Shown here: positions 1 to 9,492 of the stretch, one piece after another
Layout of the letters: each line of letters begins with the position of its first letter
Position numbering within the stretch: the first letter of the stretch is position 1
Assembly: GCA_017541205.1 (NCBI GenBank)
Contig: JAFXZO010000025.1
Coordinates: 1-53,574 of the forward strand
Direction: 5' to 3'
From: Clostridia bacterium
GTDB lineage: Bacteria; Bacillota; Clostridia; Christensenellales; Aristaeellaceae
DNA length: 53,574 nucleotides
The notes under the pieces: generated by a model
The model's database searches: none
What the model was told of the DNA's origin: nothing
What the model saw: the letters and a program-made list of their open reading frames with translations, nothing else
Made by a program: the position numbers and the translations under genes

Positions 1-916
<916 letters not shown>

Positions 917-971
917 TTACGCCGCGGGGCAATGCCGCGTTTCCGCTTTTCGCGGCGGGTAACAGTTCCTC

Positions 972-1256
972 TTATTCAACCACGGCCAGGATGTCGCTCT
1001 GGCGCACGATAATCATTTCCTCGCCGTCCAGCTTCACTTCGGTGCCGGCATACTTGGAATAAATGACCTTCTGGCCAACCTTTACCTGCATGTTCACTTC
1101 TTTGCCGTCCACCAGGCCGCCGGGGCCCACGGCCAGCACTTCCGCCATCTGGGGCTTTTCCTTGGCCGTACCGGCCAGCACGATCCCGGACTTGGTGGTG
1201 GTTTCAGTTTCCACGTTCTTGATGACCACGCGGTCAAACAAAGGCTTAACGTTCAT
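972..1256 (-). CDS. groS: Co-chaperonin GroES (Hsp10)
   Basis: This 94-residue protein has the family's full length. It starts MNVKPLFDRVVIK and ends with a typical DILAVVE tail. The central segment GIVLAGTAKEKPQ corresponds to the mobile loop that docks onto GroEL. GroES forms the heptameric lid of the chaperonin cage. An AGGAGGAG ribosome binding site stands just before the ATG at 1256. It is the first gene of the groS-groL operon, with a sigma-A-type promoter and CIRCE operator directly upstream. Confidence 0.98.
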   Translation of the reverse strand: MNVKPLFDRVVIKNVETETTTKSGIVLAGTAKEKPQMAEVLAVGPGGLVDGKEVNMQVKVGQKVIYSKYAGTEVKLDGEEMIIVRQSDILAVVE

Positions 1257-1295
1257 AAGGCTCCTCCTTGCGTTCGATCACTGTTTCTTGGTTTG

Positions 1296-1322
1296 TTAGC
1301 ACTCTTTAGCGTTGAGTGCTAA
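1296..1322. promoter_or_regulatory. CIRCE operator (HrcA site) of groS-groL
   Basis: A perfect TTAGCACTC - 9 nt - GAGTGCTAA inverted repeat. It lies just downstream of the groS promoter and upstream of the start codon, the classic position for repression by HrcA. hrcA itself is not in the window. Confidence 0.97.
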
Positions 1323-1335
1323 ACCATCCTTGCAT

Positions 1336-1364
1336 AGTGTACTTCATTGTAAAAGATTTATCAA
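1336..1364 (-). promoter_or_regulatory. Sigma-A-type promoter of groS-groL
   Basis: Read on the minus strand: TTGATA (1364-1359), 17-nt spacer, TACACT (1341-1336). The predicted start near 1329 is a few bases before the CIRCE operator. Confidence 0.7.
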
Positions 1365-1618
1365 GCGGAATTTTTCTTGATTTTCCCGGTATTTCAGCGA
1401 TTTAGCTCATTTACCATTGTTTAATCCGTTATTTTCTATGTTTTCTTCTGTTTTCTTTTGTTTTTGCAAATTTCTATTTTTGGAAAACGAAAGCTCATCG
1501 TTCCCTGGCCCGCGTCGTCCGCAGCCGGCCTTTTCGCATCGGGACGCTTTTGATCGATCCTGGCGAAAAATCGCGCAATTTTTTGCAAATTCCTGCTATA
1601 AAAACGTCGGCCTATCCC

Positions 1619-1647
1619 TTGACAAAAGCGGAACCAATGTGTACAAT
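1619..1647 (+). promoter_or_regulatory. Consensus sigma-A promoter of rny
   Basis: TTGACA at 1619-1624, a 17-nt spacer, and TACAAT at 1642-1647. It is one of the strongest promoter matches in the window. Confidence 0.82.
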
Positions 1648-1950
1648 ATAATGTGATCGGCTGAAAACCGGCGCCGCAGCGCGGCGTTGGGAAGCTGTTT
1701 TCGATACAGGTTGCTTTCCGTATTCTTGATTGCAGGCGTTTGCCGCTTTTCCATTATTGCGCGGGGGAAGAATCATTGGCCCGCGCCGTGTGTTTGGGTG
1801 TGTGTATGCTTGCGTGCAAAGAGCACGCGGTATCGGGATTCAGCTTTGCCGTGCGAAATGGTTTGTTTTCGCGCGGTTTTTGGCTTGTGAAAAAGCAAAT
1901 GAAACGACAAAGATGAATGAGAAATTCGAGGAAGGGAGGCGCTAAGAACC
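1648..1950 (+). other. Long untranslated leader of rny
   Basis: About 297 nt separate the predicted transcription start (about 1654) from the rny ATG. I see no protein gene here and recognise no riboswitch class. The segment holds short GC-rich self-complementary stretches near 1670-1685. The remaining part of the 694-base gap between groS and rny (1365-1618) is AT-rich and holds nothing I can name. Confidence 0.4.
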
Positions 1951-3513
1951 ATGCCGACGATCGTATGGATCCTTCTGATCCTCGCGGCCGCCCTGATCGG
2001 CGGATACGCGGGATATCTGTACAGGAAAAACGTGGCGGAGAAGAAAATCGGCCGCACGGAAGAATACGCGAAAAAGCTGCTGGACGACGCGACGCGTAAA
2101 GCGGAAGACAATAAAAAAGAAATGATCCTGGCCGCCAAGGAAGAAATCCTGCATTTGAAGAGCGAATTGGACAAAGAAAGCCGCGCCCGCCGCACGGAAA
2201 TGCAGCGCTCGGAACGCCGCATCGAGCAGCGCGAGGAAACCCTGGACAAGCGCGAAGCCCAGCTGGATAAGCGCAAGGACAGCCTGGCCGCCCGCGAGGA
2301 GGGCCTGGAACAGAAATATCAGGACGTGCAGAAGCTGGAACAGGAAGCCGAGGAAATCAAGCAAAAGCAAGTGACCGAGCTGGAGCGCATCGCCACCATG
2401 ACCCAGGACGAGGCCCGGCAAATGGTCATCGACCGGGTCCAGAAAGAAGCGTTCCACGACGCCGCCGCCACCGTGCGCGAGATCGAAAGCCGCGCCAAGG
2501 AGGAAGGCGAAAAGAAAGCCCGCAACATTATCGCCCTGGCGATCCAGAAATGCGCCGCGGACCACGTGGCCGAAACCACCGTATCCGTTATCAATCTGCC
2601 CAATGACGATATGAAGGGCCGCATCATCGGCCGCGAAGGCCGCAACATCCGCGCCCTGGAAACCGCGACGGGCGTCGATCTGATCATCGACGATACGCCC
2701 GAAGCCGTCATCGTTTCCGCTTTCGATCCGGTGCGCAGGGAAATCGCCCGCATCGCCATCGAAAAACTGATTATGGACGGCCGCATCCATCCCGCCCGCA
2801 TCGAGGAATGCGTGGAAAAGGCCAAGAAGGAAGTCGAAAACCAGATTCGGGAGGCGGGCGAGCAGGCCGTGTTCGAGACCGGCCAGCACGGCATCCATCC
2901 CGAGCTGGTGAAGCTCCTGGGCCGCATGCGGTACCGCACCAGCTACGGCCAGAACGTGCTCAAGCACTCCATCGAGGTCAGCCACCTGGCGGGCCTGATG
3001 GCGGCGGAATTGGGCGCGGACGTGGCCCTGGCCAAGCGCGCGGGCCTATTGCACGATATCGGCAAGGCCGTGGACCACGAGCAGGAGGGCACCCACGTGT
3101 CCCTGGGCGGCGAACTGGCCCGCAAGTATCATGAGAGCCCCGACGTGATCCACGCGATCCTGGCTCACCACAACGACGTGGAACCCCAGACGGTCGAGGC
3201 CGTGCTGGTGCAGGCCGCGGACGCGATCAGCGCCGCCCGCCCCGGCGCACGCCGCGAATCCCTCGAAAATTACATCAAGCGCCTCACCAAGCTCGAAGAA
3301 ATCGCCAATTCCTTCAACGGCGTGGAAAAGTGCTTCGCTATCCAGTCCGGCCGCGAGGTGCGCATCATGGTCAAGCCCGACGACGTCACCGACGAGGGCA
3401 CCAAGGTCATGGCCAAGGAAATCGCCAAGCGCATCGAAAAAGAAATGGAATACCCCGGCCAGATCCGCGTGAACGTGATCCGCGAAACCCGCAGCACGGA
3501 ATACGCCAAATAA
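1951..3513 (+). CDS. rny: Ribonuclease Y
   Basis: The 520-residue protein matches RNase Y in length and order: an N-terminal membrane anchor (about residues 4-23), a long charged coiled coil (about 27-200), a KH RNA-binding domain with [15 protein letters not shown] (about 215-230), and an HD metal-hydrolase domain containing [10 protein letters not shown] and [12 protein letters not shown]. RNase Y is the membrane-tethered endoribonuclease that starts mRNA decay in many Bacillota. A GGGAGG site precedes the ATG at 1951. The gene is monocistronic, between a strong promoter and a terminator. Confidence 0.97.
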   Translation: MPTIVWILLILAAALIGGYAGYLYRKNVAEKKIGRTEEYAKKLLDDATRKAEDNKKEMILAAKEEILHLKSELDKESRARRTEMQRSERRIEQREETLDKREAQLDKRKDSLAAREEGLEQKYQDVQKLEQEAEEIKQKQVTELERIATMTQDEARQMVIDRVQKEAFHDAAATVREIESRAKEEGEKKARNIIALAIQKCAADHVAETTVSVINLPNDDMKGRIIGREGRNIRALETATGVDLIIDDTPEAVIVSAFDPVRREIARIAIEKLIMDGRIHPARIEECVEKAKKEVENQIREAGEQAVFETGQHGIHPELVKLLGRMRYRTSYGQNVLKHSIEVSHLAGLMAAELGADVALAKRAGLLHDIGKAVDHEQEGTHVSLGGELARKYHESPDVIHAILAHHNDVEPQTVEAVLVQAADAISAARPGARRESLENYIKRLTKLEEIANSFNGVEKCFAIQSGREVRIMVKPDDVTDEGTKVMAKEIAKRIEKEMEYPGQIRVNVIRETRSTEYAK

Positions 3514-3530
3514 CAAAAAAAACAGCAATC

Positions 3531-3560
3531 AAAAGCCGTCGGCGCAAACCGGCGGCTTTT
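3531..3560. terminator. Terminator between rny and the convergent ABC ATPase gene
   Basis: A 12-bp stem, AAAAGCCGTCGG pairing with CCGGCGGCTTTT (one G-U pair), around a 6-nt loop. The A and T runs at the stem ends let it act for either strand. Confidence 0.75.
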
Positions 3561-3581
3561 GCTCATGCACGTTTTTTTCGA

Positions 3582-4667
3582 TCAGGCGGTGGGATCGATC
3601 ACGTTTTCCGTTTCCCCGTCAAAGAGATACACGCTTTCCAGCGGGATGGAGAAGGTGATCTCCGCGTCCGTTTCCGGGGTGTCGTGGCTGTCCACCTTCA
3701 GGATCGCGTGATCCTTGCCCGCGGCGACATACACGTTCGTATTGTCGCCGAGCATTTCGGTCAGCTCTACCCCGCAGGTGATCTGGTAGGCGTTTTCCTG
3801 TTTGCCCAGCTGAACGGCCTCGGGCCGGAACCCGAACACGATTTCCTTGCCTTCCCACGCTTTGATGCCGGGCAGCTTCCTGCCAAGCTCCAGCTTCGTT
3901 TCGCCAAAGGACAGCGCGCCGTCCGTGACCGCTCCGCGCAGGAAATTCATGGGAGGCTCGCCGATGAAGCCGGCCACGAACACATTTTGCGGCCGATAAT
4001 AGAGCTCATACGGCGTGCCGATCTGCATCACGTACCCGGCGCGCATGACCACGATCCGGTCGGCCAGCGTCCTGGCCTCGGTCTGGTCGTGGGTCACATA
4101 AATCGTGGTCGCGCCGGTTTCGCGGTGGATCTGGGCGATCTCGTAGCGCATGGTCACGCGCTGTTTGGCGTCCAGGTTGGAGAGCGGCTCGTCCATCAGA
4201 AACACGCCCACCTTGCGGATGATGGCGCGGCCGATGGCGACGCGCTGGCGCTGGCCGCCGGAAAGCGCGCGGGGCAGGCGGTCCAGATAATCCTTTAGGC
4301 CCAGAATGCCCGCCACGCGGTTCACCTTCTGCTCGATCACGTCCTCATCCACGCCCTGGAGAGTCAGACCAAAGGCGATATTATCATACACCGTCATCTG
4401 TGGATAGAGGGCGTAGCTCTGGAAGACCATGGCGATCTGCCTTTCGCGGGGCCCCCATTCGTTGGCGCGCTTGCCATCGATCAAAAACTCGCCGTTGGAA
4501 ATATCCTCCAGGCCGGCGATCATGCGCAGCGTGGTGGATTTTCCGCAGCCCGAGGGGCCAACGAAGACAACAAATTCCCCCTTCTCAATCTCCAGATTGA
4601 AATTGTGTACGGCGTGGAAGCCGTTGGGGTATATTTTGTTGATGTTTTTCAGCGTCAGATACGCCAT
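3582..4667 (-). CDS. CUT1 sugar ABC transporter ATP-binding protein, MsmX/UgpC type
   Basis: The 361-residue protein has an N-terminal nucleotide-binding domain with Walker A GPSGCGKST (about 37-45), Q-loop VFQSYALYP, signature LSGGQRQR and Walker B VFLMDEPLSNLD. A C-terminal TOBE/OB regulatory domain containing FGFRPEAV follows. Length and order match MsmX, which energises several sugar importers. A strong GGAGGAGGG site precedes the ATG. The gene stands alone, divergent from an AraC regulator. It is a plausible shared ATPase for the permease set at 21.2-23.1 kb, which lacks one; this is inference. Confidence 0.9.
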   Translation of the reverse strand: MAYLTLKNINKIYPNGFHAVHNFNLEIEKGEFVVFVGPSGCGKSTTLRMIAGLEDISNGEFLIDGKRANEWGPRERQIAMVFQSYALYPQMTVYDNIAFGLTLQGVDEDVIEQKVNRVAGILGLKDYLDRLPRALSGGQRQRVAIGRAIIRKVGVFLMDEPLSNLDAKQRVTMRYEIAQIHRETGATTIYVTHDQTEARTLADRIVVMRAGYVMQIGTPYELYYRPQNVFVAGFIGEPPMNFLRGAVTDGALSFGETKLELGRKLPGIKAWEGKEIVFGFRPEAVQLGKQENAYQITCGVELTEMLGDNTNVYVAAGKDHAILKVDSHDTPETDAEITFSIPLESVYLFDGETENVIDPTA

Positions 4668-4696
4668 GGCATGACCCTCCTCCAGTTACTCAATCA

Positions 4697-4725
4697 TGGA
4701 CAAAACGGATGCGGTTTGGTATAAT
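4697..4725 (+). promoter_or_regulatory. Sigma-A promoter of the AraC-type regulator gene
   Basis: TGGACA (4697-4702), 17-nt spacer, TATAAT (4720-4725). It overlaps the in-frame ATG at 4709 and so rules that start out. The motif CAAAACGGAT (4701-4710) overlaps the -35 box. Confidence 0.72.
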
Positions 4726-4771
4726 CAGGACAGATCGCAAGGGCATGGAGCCCGGGAAAGGAGCGCGCACG

Positions 4772-5545
4772 GTGAACGATATCCTCTACGTCGGCAAGCA
4801 TCCCCAGCCCCGCGCGTCCTGGCGCAGGAACCAGGAAAGCTGGGAATTCGTTTACTGCGTTTCAGGCGAGGGAACACTGCGCTTTGAGGGCGAGGCCCTC
4901 CTGTGCAAGCGGGGCGACGTGGCGATCATCCCGCCGCAGTATCCCCACAGCTTTGTCCGTGAAAAGGGCAGCCGCTGCATCCATATCAGCATGGCCGCGC
5001 CGACGCTGTCGCCGGGCAGCCCCACGGTGATCCACGACGACGCGCATCATTTTCTGCTGGACGCAATGACCGCCGCGCTGTTTTACTTCCGCGGGAACAG
5101 GCCGGAAAGGGCCGTGCTGCTTTCCCTCTACAGCAGCGTCATCTGCTGCTATCTGGCCGCGTACCAGAACGTAAAGCGCAGGTCCCGCGTGGTGGAGGAG
5201 ATCGAAAAGCATATCCTGGCCCATTACACCGATCCCGGGTACGAGCTGGACCAGCACCTCAAATCCCTGCCCTTTAACTACGATTACCTGCGAAAGCTGT
5301 TCCAGAAGGAAATGCTGGTTACGCCCCATCAGTTTCTGACCGGCCTGCGGCTGCAAACCGCGGCGGAGGCCCTGACCAGCTACGGCCCCAAGGCGGGCAA
5401 CATCACCGACATCGCCCGGATGTGCGGCTTCCGGGAGCCGCTCTACTTTTCCCGGATGTTCAAGAAAAAGTACGGCGTCGCCCCGAGCTTTTATTTCCAG
5501 GCGCGCGCGGACGGGAAGGGCGGCCCTACGCGTTCAGACGCTTGA
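4772..5545 (+). CDS. AraC-family transcriptional regulator
   Basis: I place the start at GTG 4772, giving 257 residues. The longer frame from ATG 4709 begins inside the promoter, while GTG 4772 follows AAAGGAG at good spacing. The N-terminal half is a cupin-like ligand-sensing domain (EFVYCVSGEGTLRFEG, GDVAIIPPQYPH). The C-terminal half has two helix-turn-helix motifs ending in ARMCGFREPLYFSRMFKKKYG and PSFY. AraC regulators of this kind activate sugar-use operons on binding a sugar. Its 3' end overlaps the convergent GH105 gene by 20 bp. It may control the 14.9-5.5 kb operon, with which it shares a 10-bp promoter motif. Confidence 0.9.
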   Translation: MNDILYVGKHPQPRASWRRNQESWEFVYCVSGEGTLRFEGEALLCKRGDVAIIPPQYPHSFVREKGSRCIHISMAAPTLSPGSPTVIHDDAHHFLLDAMTAALFYFRGNRPERAVLLSLYSSVICCYLAAYQNVKRRSRVVEEIEKHILAHYTDPGYELDQHLKSLPFNYDYLRKLFQKEMLVTPHQFLTGLRLQTAAEALTSYGPKAGNITDIARMCGFREPLYFSRMFKKKYGVAPSFYFQARADGKGGPTRSDA

Positions 5546-6677
5546 TCTCCGTGTAACACAGCAGGAAGGGCGCAACGCCCTTGGCGTCGTCCTTCACGAC
5601 GGGCTCGGAGATGTAATAGGCGAAAGTGCCGTCGCGGCGGCGGTTGTTTTCCGGGCCGAGGCCCGCCACCAGGCAGATATGGTCCAGGCTCAGCTGATCG
5701 CCGGACAGGGCAAGGCAGGCGCGGCAAATGCCGTCAAAGGTCTTTTTGCCAAGCGCGGCAAAGCGCCTGTCCAGCGCGCCCAGGCGCGCGCCTTTGAGCA
5801 TGGCGTAGGCCAGCATGGAGCTGCCGCTGCTTTCCGGATAATTGCCTTCCCTTTCTCCCTGGTCCACCACCTGGAAATACATCCCGGTTTCCGCGTCCAT
5901 ATAGCGGGAAATATCGGCCATCAACCGGGCGAACACGCCGGTCAATTCCTCCTTATCCCGGGACGGGGGAAGGATCTCCGTCAGATCGGCCAGCGCGACG
6001 GAAAACCAGCCCATGGCCCTTAGCCAGAAGGAAGCGGAGCGCCCGGTCTCGGGATCGCACCAGAAGGCCTTCCTGCTCGCGTCATACCCGTGATAATAGA
6101 GGCCGGTTTTTTCATCCCGCATGCGGTCGCGCACCGTGAAAACCTGGCGGTACACATCGGCATAATCGCCGGCGCCGAAGGTTTTCTGGTACAGGGCGGA
6201 AAACGGCTGGGCCATGTAAACGCCGTCCAGCCACACCTGGTCGGGATAAATCTGCTTGTGCCAGAAGCTGCCCTCCCGGGTGCGGGGCTGGGCCTGCAGC
6301 TGCCGATAGAGGAAATCGGCGGCTTTTTTATATTTCTCCCTGCCCGTTTTTTCATAGAGCTCAAACAGCACCCGGCCTTCGTTGATGTCGTCCAGGCTGT
6401 GCTTGTCCACGGCATAGGTGCGGATGCTCCCGTCGTCGCCCACGAAGGAATCGATGAACCGATCCACGAATTGGAAATACTGTTCGTCCCCGTCGATCCG
6501 GGCAAGGGAAAGCAGGGCCGTCATCATACAGCCGTCGATGTAGTTCCAGTCCGCGGGCTTTCCCTGGCGGATGCGCTCCACGTTCCAGACCGTACGCTCC
6601 GGGGATGAACGTTCCACCAGGCTCCTGACAAACCGATCCAGGTCCTGATACAGCGTGCTGTCTGCCAAATGCTCCAC
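5526..6677 (-). CDS. Unsaturated uronyl/rhamnogalacturonyl hydrolase, GH105 (GH88-like)
   Basis: This 383-residue protein resembles the YteR/YesR family, which hydrolyses the unsaturated galacturonyl end left on pectin fragments by lyases. Family-like segments are WNYIDGCMMTALL, QVWLDGVYMAQPF with Asp151 at the likely catalytic position, FWLRAMGWF, and ESSGSSMLAYAMLKG near the end. No signal peptide is seen, so it should act in the cytoplasm on imported disaccharides. It is the last gene of the operon that starts at 14911. The GTG start at 6677 is uncertain: an in-frame stop lies two codons upstream, but the purine-rich site is very close to it. TTG at 6668 is the alternative. Confidence 0.85.
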   Translation of the reverse strand: MEHLADSTLYQDLDRFVRSLVERSSPERTVWNVERIRQGKPADWNYIDGCMMTALLSLARIDGDEQYFQFVDRFIDSFVGDDGSIRTYAVDKHSLDDINEGRVLFELYEKTGREKYKKAADFLYRQLQAQPRTREGSFWHKQIYPDQVWLDGVYMAQPFSALYQKTFGAGDYADVYRQVFTVRDRMRDEKTGLYYHGYDASRKAFWCDPETGRSASFWLRAMGWFSVALADLTEILPPSRDKEELTGVFARLMADISRYMDAETGMYFQVVDQGEREGNYPESSGSSMLAYAMLKGARLGALDRRFAALGKKTFDGICRACLALSGDQLSLDHICLVAGLGPENNRRRDGTFAYYISEPVVKDDAKGVAPFLLCYTEIKRLNA

Positions 6678-6680
6678 CCC

Positions 6681-7340
6681 CTAAATTCGTCTTGATGAAC
6701 GGGGCCTCCCGGCGTTCTTCCGGGCGTCCCCAACGATCCTGCCGGCCAGGCGTTTCGCCCCCAGCAGCAGCATATCCCACCCCGTCGCAAACAGCCCGAA
6801 CAGGATGGGCCCCACGCCCAGGGGAATGGTATCCTGCGCCTTGGTGACGGCAAGGACCGCGGCGTTGATAACGCTGTACGTGGTCACCACCAGGAACAAA
6901 AGCAGGAACGCGTACAATACGTTCAGCGGCAGGGAAACGAAGCCTTTCTTCGGAAACATCATCCAGCGGTCGTTGCCGCCGGGCGTTTTGGCGTAATAGC
7001 GGAAAATGGGGTTTACCATGAGGTCCGTCACGAACCCCAGGGCGATGCCCACGATGAACAGCAGATCCAATTGGCTTGGAACATACGTGCCGAGGCCCCA
7101 GAGGAAGAAGAAGCACACCATGCCCGAAAACCAAGCCTTGATCAGCGTGATCTTCACCCATTCTGTGAGATGGATCCGGGGGCCGGAGGTGTATTTTCGC
7201 AGCTCCCGCTCGCTCACGGGGGGCGAATTTTCCTGCGTGGCGTTCACCAGATCGTCCACGGCCTGGGTTTTCAGCTTATAATACTCCGCGGCTGCCCGTG
7301 GCTCTTCCCGGGCAAAGTCGTCTTTCCGTTTTTTGGCCAT
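6681..7340 (-). CDS. Unrecognised four-helix membrane protein (carbohydrate operon)
   Basis: I do not recognise this 219-residue protein. A long charged N-terminal tail (about 1-62) precedes about four hydrophobic helices near residues 67-84, 90-108, 137-157 and 172-195, and a basic C-terminus follows. There is no signal peptide and no catalytic motif I can name. It lies 3 bp upstream of the GH105 gene and 8 bp downstream of another small membrane protein, so co-transcription is nearly certain. A part in the transporter, as accessory subunit or assembly factor, is inference from position only. It does not resemble the DUF624 (YteU-like) proteins found in comparable Bacillus loci. Confidence 0.75.
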   Translation of the reverse strand: MAKKRKDDFAREEPRAAAEYYKLKTQAVDDLVNATQENSPPVSERELRKYTSGPRIHLTEWVKITLIKAWFSGMVCFFFLWGLGTYVPSQLDLLFIVGIALGFVTDLMVNPIFRYYAKTPGGNDRWMMFPKKGFVSLPLNVLYAFLLLFLVVTTYSVINAAVLAVTKAQDTIPLGVGPILFGLFATGWDMLLLGAKRLAGRIVGDARKNAGRPRSSRRI

Positions 7341-7348
7341 GCTGATGT

Positions 7349-7912
7349 TCAGGCGTCCTCGCCGCTGATGTCGATCTTGCCCATATCGGCGTTTTCTTCC
7401 ACCTGGATGTTGGTGTTGATCCTGCGCAGGAGCTTGCTGTATACCGGCAGCAGCGCGACCAGCGCAAGCCCGATGGCGAGCAGCGCGATATGGACGTGAA
7501 GCATGCGGGCGGCGTTGGCAATGAAGGCATTATTGCCGGTGGGATCAATGGCGTTTTCAGCGCGGGTGATGGCGGCGGTGATGCGGCCGCCGTAATAAAT
7601 ATCGCAGAAAAGCACGACGCCCGTCATCAGCAGCATCAGCACCAGCATGGGGATGTTCACCTTTTTGCGGTGCGGGAACGCGTTCAGAAAGCACACCAGC
7701 GACAGGATGGAAAACAGCATCGTCGCGAAGCCCGCCAGGCCCATGCCGGGGCCCTGGATGCGGGCGGTGGTGTTGGAAACCTGGGTCAGGTTCAGGGAAT
7801 AATACAGGAACGCGATGGCCAGCATCACCAGCGGGATCATATGCGGCTTGCGCTTCAAGCCAACCAGGCGTTTGCGGAGGAATTCTTTGAAGCCGGAAGG
7901 ATTCTTTTCCAT
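7349..7912 (-). CDS. Unrecognised four-helix membrane protein (carbohydrate operon)
   Basis: The 187-residue protein has a basic N-terminus, helix 1 (about 24-43), a short outside loop, helices 2 and 3 (about 56-78 and 86-105) joined by the basic turn FPHRKK, a loop of about 30 residues, helix 4 (about 137-160), and an acidic cytoplasmic tail. This plan is close to that of the protein at 9489-10079, including a histidine at the start of the last helix, so the two may be distant paralogues. It sits directly downstream of the operon's ABC ATPase gene (12-bp gap). Function unknown. Confidence 0.75.
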   Translation of the reverse strand: MEKNPSGFKEFLRKRLVGLKRKPHMIPLVMLAIAFLYYSLNLTQVSNTTARIQGPGMGLAGFATMLFSILSLVCFLNAFPHRKKVNIPMLVLMLLMTGVVLFCDIYYGGRITAAITRAENAIDPTGNNAFIANAARMLHVHIALLAIGLALVALLPVYSKLLRRINTNIQVEENADMGKIDISGEDA

Positions 7913-7924
7913 GTTTTTGCCTCC

Positions 7925-8986
7925 TTACCTGATCGCGTTCTCGGTTTCCTGGTCGAAGAAGTGCATCTTGTTGCATTGGAGCGTCACGCGGTCGCCGTTG
8001 CGGTAATTGGCCCAGCCGCGCAGCTTGGCGGTGACGCGCAGGTTATCGCCGATCAGGCCGTGCACGAGGGTGTTCATGCCCAGGTTTTCGTTGGTGACCA
8101 CCTTCATTTCCAGGCCCTGCCCCTCGCTGATGTCCTCGGGCCGCACGCCCAGGGTGACGCGCTTGCCCTTGTAGGGCGCAAGGAGCGCGCGCTGATCTTC
8201 GCTCAGCGCCACGGTAAAGCCCTTGCCGTGCAGCTGCCCGTCTTCCACCGCCACATCCAGCATGTTCATGGGCGGCAGGCCGATAAAGCTGGCGACGAAG
8301 ATATTGTTGGGCCGGTCGTAGAGCTCCAAGGGCGTGCCCACCTGCTGCACGTGGCCCATGGACATGCACACGATCCGGTCGGCCAGGGTGAGCGCCTCGG
8401 TCTGGTCGTGCGTCACATAGAGCATGGTGGCCTTGAGGCGCTTGTGCAGGAGCAGGATCTCGCGCCGGGTCGCGCCGCGGAGCTTCGCGTCCAGGTTGGA
8501 CAGCGGCTCGTCAAAGAGGAACACCTTGGGATTGCGCACGATGGAGCGCCCCATGGCCACGCGCTGGCGCTGGCCGCCGGACAATTGCGCCGGCTTTTTG
8601 TTGAGCTGGCTGGTCAGGTCCAGGATCTCCGCCGCGGCCAGCACCTTTTTATGGATCACGTTGGGGTTTTCCTTGCGCAGCGTCAGGGAAAAAGCCATGT
8701 TTTCATAAATGGTCATGTGGCCGTACAGGGCGTAATTCTGGAACACCATGGCCATATCGCGGTCCTTGGCGGGGGCCTGGGTGATGTCCTTTCCGTCCAG
8801 GAGCAGCTTGCCCTTGGAAATATCCTCCAGCCCGGCCACCATGCGCAGCGTGGTGGATTTGCCGCAGCCGGAGGGGCCCACCAGCACGATCAGCTCCCCG
8901 TCCTTCACTTCCAGGTTGAAATCGAACACGGCCTGCACGTTGTTATCGTAGATTTTATCGATATGCTGTAAGCTTAATTCCGCCAT
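7925..8986 (-). CDS. CUT1 sugar ABC transporter ATP-binding protein, MsmX/UgpC type
   Basis: A 353-residue ATPase with Walker A GPSGCGKST, Q-loop VFQNYALYG, signature LSGGQRQR, Walker B VFLFDEPLSNLD, the switch histidine in YVTHDQTEA, and a C-terminal TOBE domain (TLGVRPEDI). It is the second of three paralogues in the window. Here it is embedded in an operon, flanked by pairs of small membrane proteins, which suggests a dedicated role with the LplB/LplC permeases and the binding protein upstream. Gaps on both sides are about 12 bp. Confidence 0.92.
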   Translation of the reverse strand: MAELSLQHIDKIYDNNVQAVFDFNLEVKDGELIVLVGPSGCGKSTTLRMVAGLEDISKGKLLLDGKDITQAPAKDRDMAMVFQNYALYGHMTIYENMAFSLTLRKENPNVIHKKVLAAAEILDLTSQLNKKPAQLSGGQRQRVAMGRSIVRNPKVFLFDEPLSNLDAKLRGATRREILLLHKRLKATMLYVTHDQTEALTLADRIVCMSMGHVQQVGTPLELYDRPNNIFVASFIGLPPMNMLDVAVEDGQLHGKGFTVALSEDQRALLAPYKGKRVTLGVRPEDISEGQGLEMKVVTNENLGMNTLVHGLIGDNLRVTAKLRGWANYRNGDRVTLQCNKMHFFDQETENAIR

Positions 8987-8997
8987 GTTGCCCCTCC

Positions 8998-9492
8998 TTA
9001 AGACGCTGTTTTCAGGGCGCTGATGTGGGCTTCGAGGATGCGGCTCTTATGCAGATTGATATACCCCGCGGCGATCAGGCAGGCGGCGGACAGGGCAAGG
9101 CACGCCACCACGAACCAGTACTGCGGATTCTGCATCACAACGGTTTCCGTGCCGCTGATCTTGACCACGGCCTTGTGCGCCTGCGAAGGCAGGATGAAGA
9201 TGCGCGCCACCTGCATCGCGCCGACCGCGAACAGCAGATACGAATACCCCTTCTGGTAATTCTTGACGCCTTCGGACGCCAGGAACACCACCAGCATAAA
9301 CAGCAGGTTATACACGATGGAGCCGCCCACCAGGATCTGATAATACCAGGACGCCACATCGGATTTATATATGGAAACGAAATACAGAACATTCAGCAGG
9401 ATGCCCAGATAACACAGCCTGGACGACGCCTTGTTTTTTACGTAGCGCATCCTGTCCAAACGGATTTGACGATCATCCATGGCCTGCGTCAT
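8998..9492 (-). CDS. Unrecognised four-helix membrane protein (carbohydrate operon)
   Basis: This 164-residue protein has a charged N-terminus, helices near residues 26-43, 50-71, 83-100 and 124-146, and a short basic C-terminus. A polar loop of about 22 residues lies between helices 3 and 4. No family is recognised. Its start codon overlaps the stop of the preceding gene in an ATGA arrangement (9489-9492), indicating translational coupling and a likely fixed ratio of the two products. It is followed after 11 bp by the ABC ATPase gene. Confidence 0.75.
   Translation of the reverse strand: MTQAMDDRQIRLDRMRYVKNKASSRLCYLGILLNVLYFVSIYKSDVASWYYQILVGGSIVYNLLFMLVVFLASEGVKNYQKGYSYLLFAVGAMQVARIFILPSQAHKAVVKISGTETVVMQNPQYWFVVACLALSAACLIAAGYINLHKSRILEAHISALKTAS

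Noticed and set aside
1912-1945. Ten-codon reading frame overlapping the rny ribosome binding site
   Set aside because: No ribosome binding site of its own; too short to separate from chance.
4709-4771. N-terminal extension of the first AraC regulator from ATG 4709
   Set aside because: The ATG lies between the -35 and -10 boxes of the gene's own promoter; GTG 4772 has a proper ribosome binding site.
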